In this document: positions 19,679 through 28,183 of the stretch, one piece after another
Numbering within the stretch: the first letter of the stretch is position 1
How the letters are laid out: every line of letters starts with the position of its first letter
NCBI GenBank assembly: GCA_951804985.1
Contig: OX638133.1
Location: 35,179,963 to 35,243,962, forward strand
DNA length: 64,000 nt
Source: Dryomyza anilis
Lineage: Eukaryota; Arthropoda; Insecta; Diptera; Dryomyzidae
Reading direction: 5' to 3'
Notes under the pieces: generated by a model
Databases searched by the model: none
The model's input: the letters and a program-made list of their open reading frames with translations, nothing else
Told to the model about the DNA's origin: nothing
Program-made: the position numbers and the translations under genes

Positions 19679-20837
19679 CATGCAGAGAAAAACATGATTG
19701 TTGCAACAAAACAATGATTGAAGTAATCATAGAATTATTGCTGATATCATAAATGATTGCAACCATTATTCCAAATTTTTTTAAATTATTCTGTCATTCA
19801 TTTAATTATTTCTACAATCATAGAATGATTAAATACAATGATTGGAATAGCTTATGAGTGTAGCAAAAATGTTATTTAAATATGAATGATTGCCGGAATA
19901 ATAGTATTGATTGCTACAACATACAAAGGTTTCAGAAAGCATGTTGCCTCAATGAATGATTGATATAACCATACTTTTTTTGAGAAAAGTTCTCAACTGT
20001 GTAGAGAGTAATTTTTGCAGATTCAGTGTTACACTAGACTTCGTCAAGAAAGGTCATCGTGTCGTCGGTATTATTTATTTTAGTAAATATAGTGCTTATT
20101 TTTACAGGGTTTTTCAACAGGGACGCTACAAAAGTAGAGCGACAGGGACAGCAAACGACGCTATATTTCTTGCCGCTCTTTTGAAATTTCTCTTCAGTAA
20201 GGTTTGCAATTTCATGATGGAAAGATATACGAATTCGAATGTCGGTAGTAAATTTTTATAATTTCGACTCGTTGTTGGCTCGTATATCTTTCCATCATAA
20301 AATGGCAAACCTTACTGAAGAGAAATGTCAAAAGAGCGGCAAGAATTATGGTGTCGTTTGCTGTCCCTGTCGCTCTACTTTTGTAGCGTCTCTGTTGAAA
20401 AACCCTTGAATAAACTTTTGTAGCGCTCTTATTGAAAAACCCTTTACATAAATATGAAATTTAACAATTTAATTAATAAACTTCGGTTTTAAAAACAACG
20501 ATATAAATGCTACGAATAACAATGAACAAGGTCAGTCAAAAAGCAACAACACGTTTGCGCCGTTCCATCCAATTGTTACTAGATCGATCAACTCATCGTC
20601 GCTGTTTTCAGTTTTTCTATTGTTTTATTTTATTGCAGAGCCGAAAATGAGTAAAAGAGACTCCAAGCGAAATGAGAAATACAGAGAGTACATAAACAGA
20701 AAGAGAAAGAGTTCGGAGAGGAACATGATTGCTTGATTCATGGTACAAAATGAAACATGATTGCAGCAATAATAAATCCAATCATTGAATTTTACCGTCA
20801 TAACATGATTGTGGTGATCATGTTTTTTCTGTGCGTG
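19679..20837. mobile_element. TIR element with CATGCAGAGAAAAACATGATTG-type ends, containing a nested MITE
   Basis: The left end CATGCAGAGAAAAACATGA and the right end (reverse CACGCACAGAAAAAACATGA) are inverted and both flanked by TA. Subterminal DNA on both sides is packed with AATGATTG/CAATCATT words (19697-19965 and 20700-20820). The 340-bp palindromic MITE at 20105-20444 has landed inside. Without it the element is about 0.82 kb. Its extreme ends match those of the element at 11272-13531, but the subterminal words differ completely. Confidence 0.65.
20105..20444 (-). mobile_element. 340-bp palindromic MITE, copy 2 (nested)
   Basis: This is the opposite orientation of the element at 16590-16929 and has the same 340-bp length. 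It is flanked by TA on both sides. Inverted arms contain GGGACGCTACAAAAGTAGAG, GCAAACGACGCTATATTTCT and CTTCAGTAAGGTTTGCAATT. The extra 36-bp terminal duplication is on the right side here, as expected for an inverted copy. The loop with CGACTCGTTGTTGGC is also inverted relative to copy 1. It interrupts the 19679-20837 element. Confidence 0.87.
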
Positions 20838-21026
20838 TATGTTCACTAGATTCATTTGCACGTTGCGGCTAATGCGTATATATATTTCTTCTACGTACAC
20901 GTATATGTATGTTTGGATGTAATTAAAAAGTAATACGAAATTATCATACATATATTAAGAATGAAGTGAAATTTAATTATAATCGAAATTATTTTTGTTC
21001 AGATGGTAATAACATATTACTATGTG
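20838..21026. other. A+T-rich spacer
   Basis: Short A+T-rich spacer between elements with a few TATA/ATGTAT words; nothing recognised. Confidence 0.3.
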
Positions 21027-21915
21027 CACACGGAGGGAAAAACAGTTCTAAATTCCAGAAGAAATCAAGAAGTATACGGAGTGATATTCAGTTAAACCGA
21101 AAAATCCTTAATTTCAAGAAAAGGATTTAATTGTTTGTCAAAAAAGTAACTAAGTAGAATTATTCTTGAATTCAGTTATTAATTTCTTAGGTATCAAAAA
21201 TGTTGTTGCTGTTTTCGTTCCAAAATTTAATGAACACGTGTTCGTATAGTTGTCGTTTTTTCGATTTTGCTTTGTCGCTATTATATTTTGCGTTGTCCGT
21301 CTGTCAGAGCCATCTGTTTGTTCGTGTGTCTGTCTGTCGATATGTTAAAAGTAACTAAAAGCAGTTATTTCGAAGCTAACACAAAAAAATATATATTTGA
21401 TTAGTTTATTGCTTATTTAGAATTTTTGCATATTAAATGGCTTTTTTAATACTAATTTTAATTGAATTGTTTATTTTATTTGTATTATTATTATTTAATT
21501 TAATTTATGTATATTATTCTGAAACCGTTTACTTACCTTATCCACTTTCTCCTCTTCTGCTGCCACTACTGTTGGTTATGTATAAACCTTCCGCACGTTA
21601 CCCATAAGCATTGTATAGTGTATTTAGATAACTATGGAATGAAATCAACTTGGTATTTATGCAAAATTGAACCCAAATATATGTTTACGAACTGAAACCA
21701 TACCAATATTCGTAGGAAAAATTGTTTTTTCTATTTATATCTTTAACATTTATACATACACAGACGCTTGCTTGTCTGGCTGTGCTTTGTTGTTCTATTC
21801 GTGAAAACACACACATGCAAACATTGTATATCATGCCGTTTTTTGATACCTAAGAAGAAAAAATTTGCAATCCAGACAAATTGTACTTAGTTACTTTTTT
21901 GATACCTAAGAACAT
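21027..21915. mobile_element. TIR element fragment with long inverted subterminal arms
   Basis: The left end CACACGGAGGGAAAAACA resembles the termini at 11272 and 27747. Inside lie two exact inverted matches: CAAAAAAGTAACTAAGTA (about 21139) pairs with TACTTAGTTACTTTTTTG (about 21885), and TTCTTAGGTATCAAAAA (about 21183) pairs with TTTTTGATACCTAAGAA (about 21840 and 21895). The interior contains a short GTCTGTCTGTC tract and A+T-rich DNA. The right terminus is not identified and the left flank lacks TA, so the boundary is tentative. Confidence 0.5.
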
Positions 21916-22135
21916 AATAGCTGCGTTTTTTTTCATAATTTTAATTTGAGATAGAACAAATTTTATATGCTAACAAAAACAACATTTGATCCAGATAAAT
22001 TTCTGGTGTAGCTATCTGGCTCAACTCATTGAAAATGTGTACTGACTAAAAAGAAAACGGCGAAATTTGCTGAATCTTGCTGACAAAAATTGACAGAAAA
22101 TAAACTTCAAAATTTGTAACTTTTTGATTATTTTT

Positions 22136-22984
22136 ATACCCTACACCTATGAGGAACAGTGTATATTAACTTTGTGAATATATTGTAACGCCCCTTAGGA
22201 GGCGTGTCCGGTACAGAAAAGTATATATATTCTTGATCAGCATCACCACCCGAGTCCGTTTAGCCATGTCCATCTGTCTGTCCGTCTGTTTTGCTGACCG
22301 TATACACCATAACTTGAGAAATACTGCTTAGAATGCGATGAAATTTCGTTTCTATACTTTTTAGCCAAAAGTTAGTTTTGTCAATGTAAATGAGCTAAAT
22401 TGGTCAACGGACACGCCCACCTCCCATACAAGACACTTTTATATAACTTTTACGAACCAATAACTCGAAAAGTATTTAAGATATACTTATACAATTTAAA
22501 ACGTATTGTTAGAATTCACCTAAAAATATATAATCCAAAAATGGGCGTTATACGCCCACATTTGATTTTTTTATTACACCTCGCTTTTTCATGGACATTT
22601 TATTCGCAATTTATTGAAAACAAAATTATGACATATTAGCCTTAAATCTCTACAATTTTTTTAAAAGTGGGCGTGATCCGCCCACATTTATTTTTTTACA
22701 TGTTTTAACATTTTTTGATTTTTTTATTTTGTTATTTTGTTACTTTTACATCAATTTTTTAATATAATGGAATATACGTCGTCAGAAATTTGATATGTAA
22801 ATAATATTCTGAGTGTAAGAATGATCAGCATAATTAAGAACTTTAAAGGTAGGTATGCAATTATATTCCCTACACTAAAATTCACACGAAAGTGTAGGGT
22901 ATTCCATAGTCGGGCCCGACCGACTATAAAAGTCCGTCCCATGTGACCGAACTTACCCATATGACATTACTTTCCCAACTCGTT
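22136..22984 (+). mobile_element. mini-me/DINE-1-like element, copy C
   Basis: Collinear with copy B: TATACCCTACACCTATGAGG start, CGCCCCTTAGGAGGCGTG, core TATATATTCTTGATCAGCAT, GTCCATCTGTCTGTCCGTCT, two GGGCGTG/CCGCCCAC pairs, GTAGGGTATTCCATAGTCGG, GGGCCCGACC and the CCCAACTCGTT end. The open frames at 22400-22639 and 22751-22960 fall in it and are not genes. Confidence 0.8.
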
Positions 22985-24275
22985 ATATGTACAATTATTC
23001 AGAAATATATCATATCACACTGGGCCGGATTGTAGGAAAAGCTGGTCAAAAATCATTTTTCAGAATTACCTGGAAGTAACCAGTATTGGTTTTATTTGAA
23101 AGATAATACATCGGACTATAACCACCAATATTTTTTATGTACTTGCCATATTGATTTATATAAGAAATTGACGTCTATTTACAGTGTTTTTCAAATTAAA
23201 AAAAAAAACTCGAATATAGTACTGTTGAAAATATGGCTATAAAAGTAGGTAGTACATTCTGATCTCGATTTAAAGGTTAGCTTACCAAACTCCATGATTT
23301 TCTTGTTCAGTCAGATATAATATTGAAATGCTACTATGATTAATTTAGGCAAAGTATACTGCAAAGTGGTTCCTCATACAAATAATACAACATGAACTTT
23401 GCATAGACTTTTAAAAATGTATAAAAATGTATAAAACGGAAGTTCCTCAGAAAAAGTAGATAGCAGTATTCTTAATTCTTCTGAAAAATAATTAGCGCCC
23501 GCTACCCCCCGCTTCATGAATACGATGAGATTTTCACGGACAAGTTCAAAACATATTTTTTAAAAAAATGAATTTTTGAATTTAATTAAACCAAAAAATC
23601 TAGTTATATCATATTTGTAAGGTCAGTAGTATATTAAAATGCAAAATATAAATTATATTATTTATTTTAAAATTCAAAATGGCGGCATATATGTCGTAAT
23701 ATGTATATGGAGGAGAAAACTATTTATAGGTAAAAATCAAATATGATAAAGGAGCCAAATAAATATACCTATTTTAAATTTTGATTTTATTTTAATATAT
23801 ACAGATTGTGACCAAATGTTGAATGTTGTACTTGTACGTATACCATATACCATCATAAATACTAGGAAGTGGTTTTACATTATTATGATACTAATGCAAA
23901 TTAAACAAAGTTCTCTTTGAGAATACTGTGACATATCATTGTGATTTTAAAAAAGTAATTTAGTGAGTGTTAAAAGAATTGAAATTTTATTGAAATGCGT
24001 GAAGTGTTGGGGGAGTCCAAAAGTAAACAGCAACAATATGTTCAAGAATTCATTACGGGATGAATGGGTATGCGAATAAATTTACTAAATAAAATTTACT
24101 AGACAAAATTGACAATCTGCTCAGTACCCAAAAAATCCACAAACACAATGTTTAACGTATATACAACCACTATATAGAATTTTAAAATTTTAATTATGAA
24201 TTCGTAATCACAAAAGTTATAAAGAGAAGAAAAAAATTTTGACCGAAATGGTCCCAACCTAACAGCAGGGTTAAG
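22985..24275. other. A+T-rich DNA, nothing recognised
   Basis: About 1.3 kb with no recognised gene, repeat or element end. A short C-rich run (GCGCCCGCTACCCCCCGC) near 23497 stands out in the A+T-rich background. Confidence 0.35.
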
Positions 24276-24279
24276 TATT

Positions 24280-24745
24280 TGTTTCTAATGCACCTATTCG
24301 ATTGGCAACATTATTTAAAAATATTTTGCAAACATTAATTTGCCACTTGTTATTTGCAAGAAAATATAACTATTTTATCTTGCACCAATAAATTTATAGC
24401 TAAAAATCGAAAAAATTAAAAAAAAAATTAAATCTTGTCATGCCAAAAGGGCGAATCTTTAAGTTTTTTTGCTATAACTCCTTATTAGTGAAAGATAAAA
24501 TAGTGATGTAAAGACATTATTCATTTTATTTTAAAGCACCTATCGATTGGCATTATTATACAAATATAATTTCCCAAACATTTTTCTTGCAAATGATAAA
24601 AATTCAAAAAAATATTTTAAATTAATGCTGATGATCCTATTGGTGCTTTAAAAACAAACAATTAATGCCTTTACACCACTATTTTATCTTATAGCAATAA
24701 AACGTTTTGTCAAAAAAACGAAAAGATTCGCCCTTTTGGTAAGTA
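24280..24745. repeat. Three-armed snap-back repeat, copy 2
   Basis: Like 1805-2515, this has alternating arms: GCACCTATTCGATTGGCA...CTATTTTATCTTGCACCA, then CATGCCAAAAGGGCGAATCT...TAGTGATGTAAAG...AAAGCACCTATCGATTGGCA, then TTGGTGCTTTAAAAACAAAC...TTTACACCACTATTTTA...CGAAAAGATTCGCCCTTTTGG. Arms two and three are strong inverted repeats of each other. Shared order in both copies shows it is a repeat family of defined structure, with no coding capacity. Confidence 0.7.
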
Positions 24746-24784
24746 AAATTATTACATAAATACGGCGTAAAAAACCGAGTCAAA

Positions 24785-25012
24785 ATTTCACTAATTTTTC
24801 AGGAATATTTTTCCGGAAAACACACAGATACATGAAATATTTTGGGAAGTGTATTGCAGATGGAAAAATTTTTTGGAATTTTAATGGCAGATTCACGATA
24901 TACTTTGGGAACGGGCAGAAAACAACTAGCTTGTAATACAATCTCCGTCTTGTCTGTTTGAAATATATCAACAAAATATTTCTAAACTGCTTTGACCCTG
25001 GCAAAAATTTCG
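24785..25012 (-). repeat. Dispersed ~236-bp repeat family, copy in minus orientation
   Basis: Read on the minus strand this matches 26413-26660: GCCAGGGTCAAAGCAGTTTA, TTGATATATTTCAAACAGAC, GTTTTCTGCCCGTTCC, GAATCTGCCATTAAAATTCC, CTGTGTGTTTTCCGG. Both ends carry a GAAATTTTTG-like motif in the same direction. The 99-codon minus frame over it resembles part of one 26.4-kb frame, but alternative frames match equally well between copies, so it is nucleotide similarity. Confidence 0.7.
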
Positions 25013-26410
25013 TCTGCGGAACGCAATAGTTGAAAATATAAAAATAAATTTGGTGTAAAATACACAAAATATTGGACAATTTAATATAAATCAGATTTTA
25101 AATTACTTTGAGTGTACTTACATCAATGCCGAAGAGTTTTAGCTCGACATTAGTAAATTTTTTTATCATTAAAAAGCAGTAAAATTTAAAAGATTTTTTC
25201 ATATTCACCTTACGTATTAAAACTTTCAAGAATTATAATGTATATATTTTTTTTATTTTTCTGCTGGTATTGCAACCAGGTTAATTGGTTAAACAAACAA
25301 TGCGAAAGAGTAAAAATAACACCAGCAAGTATTTCAATCACACCGATTGAGAATAGCACTGGTACTACGTACTATGACTGCGGGCACAAATAGAAAATTA
25401 CAAAGTTTTTTTCGAAAAATAAAACTTTTCGACGGAAACTTTTCGTTGACAACGAAAACTCGGGATTGCAACTGCAAGCGCACAGATTCGAGATTTTATG
25501 CGGTGCAATTGGCTCACATGCATCTCTAAAGCGCTAAAAGTTTTGAAATGAAAACACAGCGACTGCTAGGATGTGGCCGGGGCAGAATGGGTCTGGTAGT
25601 TGGCACTTGGCAGTTGGCAGCTGTTCTACGTTGCTTTGCAAATGCGGCAGTTAATTAAATTAAGTCGAGAATTGAGTGAATATAAAAATACGATGTCACT
25701 TCGTTTATTTACATGCGTAAATAATGCAATTAAATGTCAACCTGACTCGATTCGAACGAACAGAGAGTTCCCTGAGTTCGCTGTGTACCAAGTTTCGAAC
25801 TCTACAAGTTTTGTTTAGAAGATATGCTGGAAAAAATCACAAAGTTATGACAGCTTCCATTCACTCAATGTCGAGATGGCGAAGGGTACCAGAATGCTAC
25901 TGAATCCACTGATGACAAAGTTACGAAAAAGTTTTCTTCTTTTAACTCTCGTTTTTCATACATTTAATACATTTTTTTTTCTTTTCGTTTCGTTTCGTTT
26001 CTTTCGTTTTACTGAATATACACAGTGAACATTTTTATTTGAGTTTTGTCGGTTGTGTGAAAAAGTCACTCATATGTGACAGTCATGCTTCAGAGCACTT
26101 GACAAGTTATTGAGAACTGTGACTGGCTTGTCGTCCTTGTGTGTTCGCCGTCACACTCTCTTCAGCGGAGCATGTTGTCGTTTCTCATTAGCAAACTTTG
26201 AAAAGAAAATTGAAAACAAGTGAAGAAATTTTTCGCATAGAAAATATTTCACTTTAAGTGAAAGAAGCAACAAAAAAAAAGGATATGTATAAAAATTGTT
26301 TGTTCGAAAGTTATTTGGCACTATGTCAGTATATTCCAACTGCAGTTTTGAGTATATAAATATTTTATATTAGTTATTTAAAAATAAATTAATAGAATAA
26401 AAGTACCACA
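25013..26410. other. Probable single-copy host DNA
   Basis: Mixed composition without element ends. Section 25560-25640 is locally G+C-rich (TGGCCGGGGCAGAATGGG, then repeated TTGGCAGTTGGCAG). Section 26040-26200 is rich in GTGTG/GTCACAC words. Short open frames (25347-25529, 25600-25818, 26151-26339) have no recognised motif. No gene is supported. Confidence 0.35.
25978..26012. repeat. (TTTCG)n-like microsatellite
   Basis: A short C/T-rich tract contains TTTTCGTTTCGTTTCGTTTC followed by TTTCGTTTT. Confidence 0.75.
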
Positions 26411-26412
26411 GA

Positions 26413-26660
26413 GAAAATTGTTGACAGGGTTTGGGCAGTTTAGAAACATTTTTTGCGATATATTTCAAACAGAAAACTGCGGAATTTGTATCAAAAAAAA
26501 TGTTTGTTTTCTGCCCCGTACCGGAGTATCCCGCGAATCTGCCATTAAAATTCCAACAAATTTTAAAACCTGTTATAGATATCTCAAAATTTACCATTTA
26601 TCTGTGTGTTTGCCGGAAATATGCGCGAAAAATACCTGAAAAATGCAAGAAATTTTGTCC
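26413..26660 (+). repeat. Dispersed ~236-bp repeat family, copy in plus orientation
   Basis: The copy contains ACAGGGTTTGGGCAGTTTAG, GCGATATATTTCAAACAGAA, TGTTTTCTGCCCCGTACC, GAATCTGCCATTAAAATTCC, TTATCTGTGTGTTTGCCGG and ends GAAATTTTGTCCCGGG. The starting motif GAAAATTGTTGACAGGG resembles the ending motif in the same orientation, spaced about 236 bp, so single copies may derive from a tandem array or from an element with direct terminal motifs. Open frames here occur in two frames and on both strands, and none is preferred. Confidence 0.7.
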
Positions 26661-26744
26661 CGGGTAGTGCTAAATAATAATTACACTTCACAATAAATGA
26701 CGGTAATTTTTAAACGCTATAAAAAAAAGCGAATCATTATATTC

Positions 26745-27057
26745 TTGTAGGCGCGGTAGCTTAGTGGTTAGTGCCTTGGACTGCGAGCAGAAAGGTCCCC
26801 GGTCCCCCTGCACTTGGGCGAACAACATCTTTTCATAGAAACATTTTTCAATACCGCGCTACCTCTCGTCAGTAAACGGCAAACCTACGAGAGTAAAACA
26901 TTGCCTATGAAAAGCTCTCACCCGCCGTTTGGATTCGGCAATAAACTGTAGGTCCCACCACTTTGAGTAGAAATATATCACGCACAGTTCAAAATGGTGA
27001 GAGAGCTCGGCCCAAGTCCTTATAGGACTGTAGTACCAAACTATTATTATTATTAAT
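26745..27057 (+). mobile_element. tRNA-derived SINE, copy 2
   Basis: It is collinear with 6290-6599: GGCGCGGTAGCTTAGTGG (box A region), GGACTGCGAGCAGAAAGGTC, then a damaged box B (GGTCCCCCTGCAC in place of GGTTCAAGCC), GAAAGCTCTCACCCGCCGTT, CTGTAGGTCCCACCAC, GAGAGCTCGGCCCAAGTCC and an ATT-repeat tail. Loss of box B means it should not be transcribed by RNA polymerase III. I could not define a target duplication. Confidence 0.8.
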
Positions 27058-27295
27058 ATTTATAACCCAATTTTTCAGCTTAATCTTAAAAATCCAGCCT
27101 AATCCTTAAAAAACAGAAAAAAGGGTACGATAATTTTCTAGATGAAGAGTACATCAAACTATGATTGCAAGGAGTAAATGTACCATGACTCTTATATGTA
27201 ATTGTAGGAAATCACTTGAAAATTGTCGATAACCACTACTCTACTCCAATTTAAAAAAAAACCCTTTACTTCCAGCATCAGAAAAAAATTCGTAG
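27058..27295. other. A+T-rich spacer
   Basis: Short A+T-rich spacer; nothing recognised. Confidence 0.3.
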
Positions 27296-27299
27296 TATT

Positions 27300-27645
27300 T
27301 TAACCAGGGATAAACACACTTTGGAATATCAGTGTTGGTTCCATACATTTTTTATTTTAATAATGGTTCCGATTCCGGAAAGGTTCCGATTCAGAAAATA
27401 AAAAAGAACCAAAGTTAATTTTTGAACTAGAACGGGAATCGGTATTTTTTTAAACTTGGAACGAGAACTGTCACCGATATTCCAAGGGTTTTATTCTTAG
27501 TCTGGACTGCAAAGAACAGAAATTGTAACCGGAACCGTTTTGATATTTGAAAATGGAATCGGAACCGACATTGAAAAATGTGTGGAATCGGAATTGGAAC
27601 CCATATAATATTTTGGTTGAAACCGGAATCGTAACCGCTATTTTA
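27300..27645. repeat. Tract rich in GGAATCGG/CCGATTCC words, possible degenerate TIR element
   Basis: GGTTCCGATTCC-type words dominate the left part and GGAATCGGAACC-type words the right part, so the tract is an imperfect inverted repeat around about 27450. The left side begins near CAGGGATAAACAC, which is hAT-like, but no matching right end or 8-bp duplication is visible. The 81-codon frame at 27547-27792 runs through these words and is not supported as coding. Confidence 0.45.
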
Positions 27646-27746
27646 GAAATCTTCGTTTATAATATAATTTTTCACGATTTGCCTAGTTTTTCATGTGATT
27701 CCGTGCTTTTTTCGTGGATTTACTTGCGTCTTCGTATCTTTATATA

Positions 27747-28183
27747 CACACAGAAAAATAATATATGTAATCTAACCGAAAAAAGTTGTTAATAAACCAT
27801 TTTTCGATTTTGTATTGAAAACACAAACAACAAGTACAATTCAGGTTGTTTATCGCATCGACAAAAAATTGTTACAATAAATTTAGAAATTTTTAACCTG
27901 AAAATAGTTAAACTAATCGTAAGAATTGTAGCATATACATTTAACCACAAAAATGGTATGACTAAACTCTAAAATTGTAAAGGTACTATATTCTACCACC
28001 AAAATAGTAAATCTAACCAAGTAAAATTGTAACTTTACTATGTTATCTAACCGCAAAGATTGTTCCGACGCAAAGTATCCCCTCTTTTTCTTCTCTATTG
28101 TTGATGAGAATAAAATTGTTAAAATAAATGTATACATTTTTAACCATGAAAATAGTTAAACTAATCGTAAGAATTGTAGCAAA
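27747..28183. mobile_element. TIR element with CACACAGAAAAATAA end, truncated at the satellite boundary
   Basis: The left end CACACAGAAAAATAATATA follows TA, like the termini at 11272 and 19679. The interior is rich in AACCGAAAA/AAATAGTTAAACTAA words. A ~66-bp direct repeat occurs at about 27870-27936 and 28118-28184 (shared AAAATAGTTAAACTAATCGT then AAGAATTGTAGCA), 248 bp apart. The second copy ends exactly where satellite sequence starts, and no right terminus exists. Confidence 0.55.

Noticed and set aside
24780..26667. A possible conserved protein shared by the 24.8- and 26.4-kb frames
   Set aside because: A third copy at 3.8 kb matches a different frame, so similarity is of DNA repeats and not of a protein.
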